From positions 12,400,001-12,464,000 of the forward strand of contig CM034411.1 of the NCBI GenBank assembly GCA_019925095.2: DNA of 64,000 nucleotides, read 5' to 3'. A model generated the notes under the pieces. It had not been told where the DNA came from, searched no databases, and was given only the letters and a program-made list of their open reading frames with translations. The position numbers and the translations under genes are program-made. The DNA comes from Dendrolimus kikuchii (lineage: Eukaryota > Arthropoda > Insecta > Lepidoptera > Lasiocampidae). Positions 33,748-43,872 of this stretch are shown here, one piece after another (position 1 is the first letter of the stretch; each line of letters begins with the position of its first letter).

Positions 33748-33951
33748 TCTATAGTAATATTATAAAGTTTGTGAGTTTGTGACGTTGTAGGGGGTAATCT
33801 GTGGCTCTACTTAACCGATTTTAAAAATTACTTTGCTGTTCGAAAGCTACGTTTGTTAACTCCCTGTTGGGAGTGCCATAGGCTATATGACATGACGCTA
33901 TATACCACGGGAACGGGACAGAGCGCGGGTGAAACCGCGCCGGGTCGCTAG
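33748..33951 (+). mobile_element. Hel-1 Helitron-like element, complete
   Basis: Starts TCTATAGTAATATTATAAAG and ends in the hairpin GCGCGGGTGAAACCGCGC followed by CGGGTCGCTAG, inserted before T. TC start, CTAG end and a GC-rich hairpin ~10 bp before the end are the Helitron hallmarks. 204 bp, non-coding, so it needs a helper. Confidence 0.8.
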
Positions 33952-34639
33952 TAATTTATATGAACAATATCGCCTCTGAGCAGCTACGTGTGTGTCCGAC
34001 ACGCGCTTGCCCGAAAACTACTCTAAGCACATTGGGCACTTTTGGAATGAGGCAAACGCACTGAACTCGCGTGACCGTCGCACTCAGATACAACGTTTCC
34101 ACTGCTGTCGTACATTCTCTATGACAGTTTTATAACGCACTGAACTCGCGTGACCGTCGCACTCAGATACAACGTTTCCACTGCTGTCGTGCATTCTCAA
34201 TGACAGTTTTTTCGGATCGATGGAAAAACATAAAGAAAACACCCAATTAACGGCGATGTACAAAGTTTTCCGGTTAACACCGTTCACAGGGGGAGACGGT
34301 CCTAAATTCGAGTTGCGCGTTGACAGGTTTAATTGAAGACCGATAATGATATCGGTCCACACTCGCCGCTTTTACCCAACCCGGATATTTTGGTCATTAA
34401 CGTTTTAAACCGGCTTTGTAGTTTGGTTTATTTAATTAAAACGGTTATTATTACTAATATTTAATTTTAAACATTAGTTTGATAGATGTTTGTTTGTTGG
34501 TCATTTATGAATGTATAAATCGATTTTTGTGACGCAAGTAGATTATGATATTTCACTAAGTCATTCTTCAAAATCTGTCGCTTCAGGCCCTCTTATCTGA
34601 CGCCAAACAATGAGTAGTAGTCGATCTGTTAGTTAAGTA
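33952..34639. other. GC-richer unique region with tandem duplication
   Basis: Holds the duplication described separately, then CAGGGGGAGACGGTCC. A 92-codon minus-strand frame at 34084-34362 is unrecognised and largely tracks the duplication. Confidence 0.4.
34055..34212. repeat. two-copy tandem duplication, 79-bp unit
   Basis: AACGCACTGAACTCGCGTGA starts at 34055 and again at 34134, and the units differ at only a few bases (GTACATTCTCTA vs GTGCATTCTCAA). High identity implies a recent event. Confidence 0.93.
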
Positions 34640-35046
34640 TCTATACTAATATTATAAAGAGGTAAAGTTTCTGAGTTTGGATGTTAGGGGTAATCTCCGA
34701 TACCGCAGAACCGATTTTGAAAATTATTTCACCTATGGAAAGCTACATCATTCCTGAGTGACATAATCTATATTTGATTGTGATTAATAAATAATATTCT
34801 TTAATTTTTTAAAGATCCCCGGTGAAGTAGGTACGGGAACGCCTGTCAAATATGTAACAGCAATACGTTCCACGCAAGAATTGCGCACATTCTCGTACGA
34901 GGCACTGCGAGTGCTCTCTGCGTATATTAATTAATTAAAGATTACAGAGATTAATAAAATTTTGTGATGCGTGCCTGCGTGCATGTGTGCGTAGGTGCAC
35001 TTGTATTTTTTTATGATGCCCAGCGAAGTGGACACGGGTCAACTAG
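34640..35046 (+). mobile_element. Helitron-like element with Hel-1 head
   Basis: Starts TCTATACTAATATTATAAAG with the Hel-1 body (GATGTTAGGGGTAATCTCC) and ends CAGCGAAGTGGACACGGGTC and AACTAG, the terminus of a different subgroup. The ~250-bp middle is unique. 407 bp, non-coding. Confidence 0.65.
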
Positions 35047-35149
35047 GATAAATAGTCACATACGGTTGTAATAGCAGCTAACTAGGTTCTAAGAGTATAA
35101 AACTAGTATTAAGAAAAACTTTATTACTACTGAAGCATATTTTGTCATC

Positions 35150-35447
35150 CGTGCAGGAACGGAGAAAGAATACAATTTCCTGCGGCCGGGCGGCCTGTCG
35201 TAAGAGGCGACTTAACAACCCACAGCCAGGTGGTAGGGCATTTGCCCGACTGGATGGCTACCACCCCTGGTCTAAAGTATGTCGCCATAACAACCTTGAG
35301 TTGTGTTCCGGCATTAGTGACCAGGTTCCAGTTTCCCTTAAGAGAGCAGCAGCGCATTTGTAGCAACTTTGGTGTTGCAAATGTCCATAGGCGATGGTAA
35401 CCGCTTTCCAACAAGTGGGCCGTCTGCCTGTCTGCTGATCTCCTGCA

Positions 35448-35480
<33 letters not shown>
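35150..35480 (+). mobile_element. SINE-P, full length, long A tail
   Basis: All landmarks intact. The tail is a run of about 28 A directly followed by T residues (35451-35488), the longest homopolymer in the window. Confidence 0.93.
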
Positions 35481-35482
<2 letters not shown>

Positions 35483-35717
35483 TTTTTTCATAGTAGCAGT
35501 GAAAAGTGCTTATGTTTTTGTCCCTGGCAATCGTGTTCATTGGGGACATTAGTTGTGACCAATGAAAAGAACCTCAAACAACGGAACACTTATACTCCAA
35601 ATACCAAATTTCACATAATTGACATCTTTGACAAACACACATACAACCTTGCGGAATAACAATTAATATCGTAAAACCGTTGTTAATTTTTAACCAAATT
35701 TGTACGTTTTGATCTCC

Positions 35718-35828
35718 TTCAAGTCTAGCAGCACGTAGGCAGCACCTCTGGTATTGCTAATGTACATAGGCGACGGTAACCACTTTCTATCACAGTTGGG
35801 CCATCAGCCTGTCTGCTCTGCTTCATAA
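35718..35828 (+). mobile_element. CR1-like 3' tail relic
   Basis: CAGCACCTCTGGTATTGC, GTACATAGGCGACGGTAACC and GCCTGTCTGCTCTGCTTC match the end of 8880-9232, decayed. Confidence 0.65.
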
Positions 35829-35959
35829 CTATGATCAGCTCTATCAAAATTATAGAAATAGTGCCAAATTTCTGTATAAGGAGAAACAAATAACAAAAAG
35901 CATAATGAGACGGACATTATTGGATAGTCAGGACGGTATAAAAGTAAATATATATCTAT

Positions 35960-36353
35960 ACAATATTACAAACTTCTAAAAATGCCGTGTCTGTACATTG
36001 ATGCTTTAAAAAAATCAACTATAAACAACCATGGAGAACACGATGTATTTATTTTAGATGTCTTGTCTGTTTGTTCGGGATTCATGTTAAAACTGCAGGG
36101 CCAATTTCGAATCGGTTTTCGCTGATCGACAGAAAATTAGACTTAAAATCCGCGCTATTTTTATCCCGGAAATTCTACTGGAATTTTTCCTGGAAGGATT
36201 CGGTTACATAAAAAATAAAAATTAGCTTATTCCGACATAGTTTTCACTAAAACGATAGCTTACCTTCCTTTTTAAAGGCTGCAGAACTTTGAATCCCGGG
36301 AATTGCGTAGGAATTTCAAGTCAAGCGTAGGCAAAGTCGCGGGAATATCCTAG
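35960..36353 (+). mobile_element. Hel-4 Helitron-like element
   Basis: Aligns throughout with 42606-42969: GTGTCTGTA-ATTGA-GCT, CGGTTTTCGCTGATCGACAG, AGCTTATTCCG, TTTTCACTAAAACGAT, TTTCAAGTCAAGCGT. Ends GTCGCGGGAATATCCTAG with T following. Non-coding. Confidence 0.65.
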
Positions 36354-36825
36354 TATAGAAATATGGTCGTGACTTTACGTATGTGTTAAATGGATCGTAT
36401 CTTTACATCGCTGTCAATGATCATGTAAATATATCCAAACTAGTGCTTCATTGCAACGCAACGATTATTGGGTCGTCCCAATACAGATGTGGACGGGGCA
36501 TAATGAGTGAGAATTATCTTTTAAAAGCCTATTTCTTGATCACACATTGTACTCTCAGTAAGTCAAACTTGACCGTTAAACCATTAAAAGTAACCCGTAA
36601 ACAAATAAAAAGATCCATTAGCTGTGATAACTAGTTGTCGTTGGTGTTTGAAACCAAATACTAACTTATGGCAAAGTTTCGTTGTTTACTTTGTATTAAT
36701 ACATTTTGTTTGTCTACGAAGTTTATGAGATTGGCTTGACTTTACACGAGAGTTCTCTAGCGTGAATATTGACTCTAGAACTTTGCGGCTATCTAATTTT
36801 AAAAATAGTCTACGATTATTTATTT
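36354..36825. other. unassigned sequence
   Basis: An 83-codon plus-strand frame at 36383-36634 is unrecognised and lacks splice or start context. Confidence 0.35.
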
Positions 36826-36975
36826 TTAATGCTGAAGCATAGAAGACGGGCGGGCGACTCAACTGTGATGGAAAGTGCATACCGTCGCCTATGGACATTA
36901 GCAATACCAGCGGTGCTACCAACATGCTACCGGTCTCCAAGGGAAAATTTGAACCTGACACTGAGACACTTGGAA
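36826..36975 (-). mobile_element. CR1-like 3' tail relic
   Basis: CTGTGATGGAAAGTGCATAC, CGTCGCCTATGGACATTAGC and AATACCAGCGGTGC are the CR1-like tail reversed, joined to a degenerate upstream part. Confidence 0.6.
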
Positions 36976-37005
36976 TAAACATGTATGTATGAAGAGATTA
37001 ATGAA

Positions 37006-37823
37006 AGTACATACACATACATACATACATAACTTCACGCCAGTTCCCTTGCGGGGTAGGCACGAACAACGGAGCGCCATTTAGGCTTATTCTTACACAC
37101 CTCACTTGCTTCTTTGACATTCATAACTCTTGTCATGTACGCTCGTCTGTTCCTAAGGCTCCTGACATCACCGTCTGCTAGTACACGATCAATTTGATCA
37201 TGGAAGGTGTGTCGTGGCCTTCCACGACTTCTGCATCCATCCACTTTTGCATTGTATATCTGTTTAGTCATTCTTTCATCATGCATTCTTTCCACATGCT
37301 CGAACCACCGGAGCATTCCTTTCCTTACCTTCACCCCAACACTCTCTTTCAGACCAACTCTCTTTCTTACTTCGGTATTACGAACGCGGTCCACGAGCGT
37401 CACTCCGCAGATTTTGCGCAGTGGATGCTCTCTCTTCTATACCCAACTCTCGCTTCCATACGTGAGCGTAGGTACTAGCATCGCGTTGTGTATGGCAAGT
37501 TGGGCCTTCTGTCTGAGGTTCTTAGCGCCTAGAAGTTTACCTAACGCTCCATTCACACTATTCCCCAAATTCACTCTTCTTTCTATATCAGCGGTGTACC
37601 TTCCATCCCTGCTAAAAGCACATCCAAGATATACAAACTCACTCACTTGCTCCAGCATAACATCATCGACCATTATCCTTGCATTCGTTCTGGTTTCTTC
37701 TCTTTCAAACACCATAACCTTTGTTTTCTTCGCATTCAAATGTAAGCTTCTCGCCTGACAGTCATCTTTCATCATTGTGACTAGTGTTTGCAGTTCTGAT
37801 GGCGATTCGTCTAAAAGCACGGC
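37006..37823 (-). mobile_element. RTE-A insertion 9, second long copy
   Basis: 818 bp inside RTE-B with the 9-bp duplication ATTAATGAA at 36997-37005 and 37824-37832. Its 5' breakpoint lies within about 2 bp of that of insertion 7. Confidence 0.93.
37035..37821 (-). pseudogene. RTE-A reverse transcriptase C-terminal half, inactivated
   Basis: Same protein segment as 21685-22500. Two defects: a TGG to TAG change ends the frame at YGSESWV, and a net 30-nt in-frame deletion removes ESRVNAVEMR, giving KREHPLRKICGVT. Downstream the frame is open again to YPARELA. Other differences are scattered substitutions (DESPSEL for AESPSEL, RSLHLN for RGLHLN). Confidence 0.9.
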
Positions 37824-37947
37824 ATTAATGAAGATGAAACGAAAAGTAATTGTCAGAATCGTTACAAGTGGAGGTCTATCGTCTCTGCCTTTCTCTATGG
37901 GCAACAGGAGTGGCAGTATGTAGAATCGTATCGTATCGATTTCATTA

Positions 37948-38330
37948 ACCGACTTCAAAAAAAGGCGGAGGTTCTCAAATCGTCGTGTAAATATTTTGTT
38001 AACGTATGTCTGCCATAACTTTTTTGTTTCTGAACCGATTTTGATGATTTTTTTTTGCGTTGGACTCAGTAATGCTTTAGCGTTAAAAATTCAATTGGAT
38101 ACCATATACGTAAATTTAAAGTGAAATATATCATTTTATATCAAAACAAAAACCAACGTCAAGAGTAACTTTAACCAAAAAAAAAACATTTTTTTCTACA
38201 ACATCTTAAAGTCACAAATAAATAAGTTGAGCATAGCATGCTTTACTTAGCAGCGACGTCAAAATATTGTAGGAAATAATGATTATTTGCTTTTCAGTTA
38301 GTCTTGAAGTTTGTTTCTTTTTGTTAGCAA
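37948..38330 (+). mobile_element. P-family element
   Basis: Begins TTAACCGACTTCAAAAAAAG and GAGGTTCTCAAATCGTCGTG, the inverted form of the 27105 end, and holds ACATCTTAAAGTCA near 38203. Other end is unclear, near GTCTTGAAGTTTG. Confidence 0.55.
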
Positions 38331-38869
38331 ATTGTTATTTATTTAGTAAATATGAATACCCATACAATGTCTGTTTTTGTACATGAAAAAATACATATCT
38401 TCATCGATACTTCCATTACTAAATAAAAGCAAAGTTTTGAAACACATGCTGAATCCTGCGCTATCCTCGTTCGGGGATTTTTACCGCTAGCAATATGTTC
38501 GGCGAACACACAAGCGGTTAGTTATTTTTTTAAAACGCAAACACCCGGCGACAGTTGATTGCAAAAGTTTTCATATATGGAATAAAAAAAAAACATCCAA
38601 CCAAGCAAGAAGCTATTCTGTACGACCGGGTTCCGAAGGTTTTCAAAATGTCACCTATAGAGATAAATAAAATTGAAGTGGCCACAGGTAATAAGAAAAT
38701 TACTATACCTACATATATTGTATACCACACAAAAATACAACGACAAATATATGAATGACATTTAATCCCGGAAGATATTAAAACAATACTCATTACATAC
38801 AGTTTCGTATTTAGGTAATTTTTTTTCAATTCTATGTTAATTACTTCTATAAATCTTATTTAAAACAAT
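38331..38869. other. unassigned, with overlapping open frames
   Basis: Plus 38555-38758 (67 codons, AILYDRVPKVFKMSPIEIN) and minus 38530-38829 (99 codons, hydrophobic VGIVIFLLPVATSILFISIG) overlap, so at most one is real. Neither is recognised. Position between two P-type copies favours a transposon interior. Confidence 0.3.
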
Positions 38870-39045
38870 ATCGTTTATATATAAAAAAAAACTAGCAAAA
38901 AAGAAAACCATATATACCAAACTATCTTGAAGCCGTACTGAATCTAACGCAAACATAATGAAAAATCAGTTCAGAAAGGAAAAAGTTATGCTTGAACATG
39001 CATACAAAAACATTACACAACGAATTGAGAAGCTCCTTTTTTGAT
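38870..39045 (+). mobile_element. P-family end fragment
   Basis: CTTGAAGCCGTACTGAATCT and ACGAATTGAGAAGCTCC match the P 3' portion at 27070-27105 and 62250-62280. The terminal TCGGTTAA is mutated. Confidence 0.45.
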
Positions 39046-39080
39046 GACAGTTAAAAAGTATTTGAATGTTGCAATAATAT

Positions 39081-39642
39081 TGTCCAAACCTAGGCGCCGC
39101 CAAAAACAAATTCACACCTGCATATCTGTAAAAGCACATTTATTACCCGTCGGCATTTGAACTAATAACTAATATAATAATATAATATATACTATATATA
39201 ATAATATACTAAATAATAAGATCGTCTTCTTTTGTTTACTTATTTATTGGCATGCAGCCTATTGTTGTATTATAATCGTTTACAGCCACTTGCAGCTGTA
39301 ATCATTAGCCAGGTGTTGCGGATTTTAAAGTACAAGCTGATTCTAGGAAAGTCGGTGCACGTTGCCGAGCATATTGTATTTGTGCAGTATAAAGCGATGG
39401 CCTGAGGGAGGGAGTGGCAGTCGAGCGAGAACCACGATCGAAGCGAGACGTGTGTACTATAATCGGTAATCTATTAGTGACGGACTTTGCGCGTTTTATT
39501 GAATTACGACCTTCTGCATTACGTTTCGATTTGTTGTATTCAGTTACATTTGTACCTGTGTTATACGTGTTTGTATATTTCTAATAAACTCCATAATAAT
39601 TCCAACGGCATTTTTAATTCGAGTCTCGTTAAACTCGTAACA
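39081..39642 (+). mobile_element. LTR-1 solo LTR, copy d
   Basis: 562 bp with perfect ATAT on both sides. Start is mutated (TGTCCAAACC), end is CTCGTAACA. About 60 bp of TA-rich expansion lies at 39175-39225. Confidence 0.8.
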
Positions 39643-39658
39643 ATATTGTTTAAAACAG

Positions 39659-39943
39659 GTAATCTTTAAGAAATATTATCTTTGGTTTCCTATACGACCC
39701 CAAAGAGCTCTAAAAGCAGCGGAACCACTATATTTCGACGGCAAAACCGTCTTCCATTTGTGGTTACTTCACGGACTAGCTTTTATATATCGTCCCGGTG
39801 ACGGCAGTTTTTTTTTAAAGGAAAATGTGTCTAACTGTATATATACCTCGCTAACAGAAGAAAAGCTTTGGGAGCTATTCATAAATCAGGATTCATATCC
39901 TATGTTAAAAGGCAAGGTTTCCTTATGGGGTGGTATTGTGTGA
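39659..39943 (+). CDS. unrecognised open segment, possible host exon
   Basis: 94 codons run from just after TTTAAAACAG (39649-39658, an acceptor-like AG) to a TGA. Phrases: FKKYYLWFPIRPQRALKAAE (residues ~3-22), LYFDGKTVFHLWLLHGLAFI (~24-43), YRPGDGSFFLKENV, LTEEKLWELFINQDSYPMLK, VSLWGGIV. The segment is free of repeat signatures and looks unlike the LINE frames around it. An overlapping frame continues to 40059 (ATDTILPDFGSVLWQEIYRD), so a frameshift joining the two cannot be excluded. No start codon ATG, no donor site needed if terminal. I do not recognise the family; it could be a chance frame or an unknown transposon ORF. Confidence 0.25.
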   Translation, partial: VIFKKYYLWFPIRPQRALKAAEPLYFDGKTVFHLWLLHGLAFIYRPGDGSFFLKENVSNCIYTSLTEEKLWELFINQDSYPMLKGKVSLWGGIV

Positions 39944-40261
39944 TATTTCTTAAAAAAATATTTATCTCTTTTGCGACAGATACAATACTACCAGATTTTG
40001 GAAGTGTATTATGGCAAGAGATTTACCGCGATCCATTCAACACCTTTGTACTTGTATAAATACATAAAGAGATAGACATATTGTATGAAAGAAGTATTCT
40101 TCACTATCGTGTAGTTATTATTCAATATATATCACTATATATATTTTTATGACTATGTATGTTTGTGTATATTTAATTCTTGAATTAGTTTAAGTATTTA
40201 TGTATTTTTTGCTCCTTTTTCCCACACCACCTACATCATCAGATTAGCTAAGAAATTCCTT
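39944..40261. other. unassigned AT-rich sequence
   Basis: Holds only the second overlapping frame noted in the preceding entry. Confidence 0.4.
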
Positions 40262-40395
40262 TAATTTAGGTTGTTTGGAAGAGATCGCTTTAAGCGATAA
40301 AGCAACCTATTGTGTTGCTTAGAAAATGTTGTAAATATGGTTCGTTTCTGTATTTGTATATTTTAGTGTGGAATAAAGTGCTATCTATCTGTATT
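40262..40395 (+). mobile_element. L5 LINE 3' end
   Basis: GGAAGAGATCGCTTTAAGCG, TATTGTGTTGCTTAG, GGAATAAAGTGCTATCTATC tail. Stem preserved with a changed loop (TTTA). Confidence 0.7.
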
Positions 40396-40399
40396 TTCT

Positions 40400-40511
40400 T
40401 CAGCCAGTCTCTGTCCATTGCTGGACGTAGGCCTCCCGAAATTTGCACCACATATCCTGGTCTCCCGTCTTCCTTGTACAGATCTCCAGTTCACCGGGCT
40501 GGAGGGCGTTG
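40400..40511 (-). mobile_element. LINE 3' fragment truncated by LTR-1
   Basis: CAGCCAGTCTCTGTCCATTG and CTGGACGTAGGCCTCCC are, reversed, the GGGAGGCCTACGTCCAGCAA-TGG-C type ending common in lepidopteran LINEs. It stops where LTR-1 copy e begins. Confidence 0.55.
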
Positions 40512-40519
40512 TACACTAC

Positions 40520-41028
40520 TGTTACGAGTATAGCGGAACTCGAATTAAAATGTCGTTGGAATTATTATAGAGTTTATTAGAACTATACAAACACGTATAA
40601 CACAGGTACAAATATAACTAAACACAACAAATCCAAACGTAATGCAGAAGGTCGTAATTCAATAAAACGCGCAAAGTCCGTCACTAATAGATTACCGATT
40701 GTACACAGGTCTCGCCTTGATTGTGGTTCTCGCTCGACTGCCTCCTCTCTCCATCGGGTTATTGTTTTATACTGTACAAATGCAATATGTCCGTCCGGCA
40801 AAATGGACCGAATTTCCTAGAATCAGCTTGTAATTTAGAATCCGTAACACCTGGCTAATGAAGACTATACAACAATAGGCCGTATGCCAATAAGTAAACA
40901 AAAGAAGACGATCATAAACGAATTACAATGGTTTCAATGTTATGAGTTCAAATTCCGACGGGTAATAAATGTACTTTGTTTCAGATATGCAGATGGATTT
41001 TGTGTTTGTCGGGACCTGAGTTGTAACA
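40520..41028 (-). mobile_element. LTR-1 solo LTR, copy e
   Basis: 509 bp, TGTTACGAGTATAGCGG ... GACCTGAGTTGTAACA, flanked by CTAC and CTAT. Retains the CAAATCCAAACGTAATGCAG block missing in copy b. Confidence 0.82.
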
Positions 41029-41171
41029 CTATATTTATTTTGTTTGAAAATACACACCTACAGAACAATAATTGTTCTATATATGCGTATTGTATAATTA
41101 TTTTTATTATATAGAATTATTTTTATACAGCAGATTTTGGATATAACGACAAATGAAGGGATGACTATAAT

Positions 41172-41488
41172 TCTTTACGTGCAGGTACGGAGAAAGAATA
41201 CAATTTCCTGCGGCCGGGTGGCCTGTCGTAAGAGGCGACAAAACAACCCACAGCCAAGTGGTAGGGCATTTTCCCGACTGGATGGCTACCACCCCTGGTC
41301 TAAAGTATGTCTCCATAACAATCTTGTGTTGTGTTCCGGTATTAGTGACCAGGTTCCAGTCTCCCTTAAGAGAGCAGCAGCGCATTTGTAGCACCTTTGG
41401 TGTTGCAAATGTCCATAGGCGATGGCAACCGCTATCCATCAAGTAGGCCGTCTGCTTGTCTGCTGAACTCCTGCAATAAAAAAAAAAC
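41172..41488 (+). mobile_element. SINE-P, full length
   Basis: GTGCAGGTACGGAGAAAG to CTCCTGCAATAAAAAAAAA, all landmarks present. Confidence 0.92.
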
Positions 41489-41979
41489 TGTATATCCTGT
41501 AGAAAAGAAGAAATCTATATATTTACTGTTAGACATTACAGTCGCGCAATGCTCGTAAATAAAACGCCTTCCTGTGTTCTTAATAAATACTGATTGTAGA
41601 TTTAACTTTATCTACTTGAACATTTATAAACAATAACTACTGATCATGTGAATGTAATTTGAACATAAAAAGCTTTATGATTCTGTGTGATCTTTATGTG
41701 TAGACTCATCCACAATAACTCCAAGGTATTTGTAGGAACTTGTTACGAATTGTTAATTAAAACTAGACGCTATACCCGAAGTCTATAATCAAAATCGTTA
41801 CAATCGAGGTCGTTATAAATGAAATTTACTTTGTATATTAATATGTACTATGATCAAAAAATACTACCTGTCGTTGGAATATAATATTTAAATTGACTTA
41901 TAAACATTTATATATTTTGTAGATATGTATTTGTATGGTATGTATATTAAGTATATATCTATGTAATATATAAAATTTC

Positions 41980-42017
<38 letters not shown>

Positions 42018-42089
42018 GTATTTATTATTAAAATGTAAGTATTTTGTACTATATGTTACGTATACCACCATCGCCCTTATCATTTCAAT
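41489..42089. other. unassigned; (TA)n at 41983-42015
   Basis: A ~32-bp TA array. Otherwise AT-rich without features. Confidence 0.6.
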
Positions 42090-42227
42090 TAATTTCTGGG
42101 GTTGTCTGGAAGAGATCGCTTTTTAGCGATAAGACCGCCCTTTGTACATAACTATATATAATTTTAGTCTTTAAGTTCATGTTGTATTAGTGTACAATAA
42201 AGAGCTATCTATCTATCTATCTATGTG
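42090..42227 (+). mobile_element. L5 LINE 3' end with (TATC)n tail
   Basis: GGAAGAGATCGCTTTTTAGC, GTGTACAATAAAGAGC and then TATCTATCTATCTATCTATG. The clearest tail of this family. Confidence 0.75.
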
Positions 42228-42605
42228 AAAACTCATTTATAGCTAAAAACTATGTCCAAAAAACATAACCTTAATGAACTTTTTTTATGACCTTTGCATT
42301 TTTAAATGTCTGCTACTGGAATTCAAGCAGTTATCAAAGAGATTCAACTCGTCGATATAACGCTCGCCAGATGTCATTATTCGCTTTAAATTTTCTTAGA
42401 AATAAACGTGGGTTGGTTGTAAGGAGTGTCGCGACGGACAAACATAAATGCTTATCATGGCACGTGTTTACACATTTCGCTGATAAGTTCAAGTTTTTGG
42501 ATAAGTTTTAATGCGAAGTCAACTTAGTACTAAGCACGTACTAGGATATTATTATTTTGGAAATATTAATTAATGTAATGCGCTCAGGTTTGGTACAAAA
42601 TCAAT
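42228..42605. other. unassigned sequence
   Basis: A 74-codon plus-strand frame at 42287-42511 is unrecognised. Confidence 0.35.
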
Positions 42606-42969
42606 GATATTATAAAATTCTGAAAATACCGTGTCTGTATATTGAAGCTATTAAAAAAACCATCCGGAATAAACTCTATAATGTTCGGGATTCACGTAAA
42701 AACTACTTGGCCGATTTCGATGCGGTTTTCGCTGATCGACAGCTAATTTTTAGACTTAAACTCTGCCCTACTTTTTGTCCTGGGAATCTCGAAGGAATTT
42801 TTCTAGGAGCGGTTTGTAGTTATTCGGATGCATAAAAATTAGCTTATTCCGGTACAGTTTTCACTAAAACGATGGCTTACATTCTTTTTAAAACGCTGCG
42901 GTATTTGTGACTCGGGAATCCCACGGGAATTTTAAGTCAAGCGTGAATGAAGTCGCGGGCATATCGTAG
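42606..42969 (+). mobile_element. Hel-4 Helitron-like element
   Basis: Second copy of the 35960-36353 element, ending GTCGCGGGCATATCGTAG, where CTAG is mutated to GTAG. Confidence 0.6.
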
Positions 42970-42983
42970 TTCATAATAACATT

Positions 42984-43375
42984 ATGACATATTTCTATTC
43001 TAGAAACAATTGTATAGTTCTCCCAATTCACGAAAGCGTGCGGGATTTTAATATTCATGCTAATTGTGATACGTTCCATTCAATTCTAAATGCCTATGTG
43101 TTTACCAAAAGTAAAGCCGGTTTTTTTTTAAATATCCTCCACAAGACGAATTTCTTATTTATCTTTTTACCCTTTGTCGCGGCACGATTCACTAAAAGAA
43201 GGTACACACCGGTCCAGCCGAGTATGCAATCAGTACGCTCGCGCCGGTGTGTACACGCAATATCAAAATTGCGTATGAAAAACGCTCTTTATCTACGGCC
43301 AACCGCCAATATTCGAAAAATCAAGAACGAGACGACGACGAAAATTTGTACGCGCAAGAAAATTTAATGTAAACT
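42984..43375 (+). other. 127-codon open frame, unrecognised
   Basis: One continuous frame, first half hydrophobic and AT-driven, second half basic (RRYTPVQPSMQSVRSRRCVH, KNETTTKICTRKKI). GTACACACCGG (~43202) and CCGGTGTGTAC (~43243) form an inverted repeat. No domain is recognised. The base composition changes at ~43180, which argues against a single real protein. Confidence 0.2.
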
Positions 43376-43667
43376 CACAAAATATTAAAATATACGTATT
43401 TCAAGCCAAAGGGTGCTTCATTGAAGACTTCCTACGCTTCACCCTTCTTTATTTTTTTATATTTTTGTCTTTTTTCTTTTATTTTTATCTTTATTTATTT
43501 TCTATTCTTTTTAAAATTGTAATAGGTCCTTATTCTAGTGTAAAGCCCGTTCGCCTTCCTGAAAGGCAAGAACCATATCAAGCATGGTTGTGACATGAAA
43601 TGTAACAAGAACAAGAGGTCAGGTAAAAAGTATCTCAAATAAACGTTACATGCACGTTTATTGATAT

Positions 43668-43800
43668 TTATGAGGAGGTTAATGAAAGTAGATGAAGCGC
43701 AAGTTATTTGTCAGGATCGTCGCAATTGGAGATGAGAGAGATATAGTCTTTGCCTACCCCCATGGGAAACAGGCGTGATAATATGTTTGTATGTATGTAA
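43668..43800 (+). pseudogene. RTE-B LINE C-terminus
   Basis: Reads MRRLMKVDEAQVICQDRRNW, then AYPHGKQA and two stops, then a GTATGTATGTAA tail. It is the uninterrupted version of the RTE-B copy split at 37 kb. Confidence 0.7.
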
Positions 43801-43872
43801 CAAGAAATTCATACATCATATAGAATTTAAAAGTGTGTTTTATTTTTAGCTGTTTTATATATCTATATACTA

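Larger units (their letters stand above)
36991..37930 (+). mobile_element. RTE-B 3' end, split by RTE-A
   Basis: GAAGAGATTAATGAAAGT lies before the RTE-A insert. After it the frame reads ETKSNCQNRYKWRSIVSAFL and YGQQ, i.e. the RTE-B C-terminus. The same phrase is continuous at 43668-43800, so one RTE-B copy was cut in two. Confidence 0.75.

Noticed and set aside
35145..35659. 134-codon and other frames over the 35 kb SINE
   Set aside because: They are SINE-P and its poly(A) tract read in various frames; the same frames recur at each SINE-P copy.
36383..36634. 83-codon frame as a host gene
   Set aside because: No motif, no splice context and no conservation evidence available.
38530..38829. 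Hydrophobic 99-codon minus frame
   Set aside because: AT-rich DNA commonly gives I/F/L-rich frames, and it overlaps an equally open plus-strand frame.
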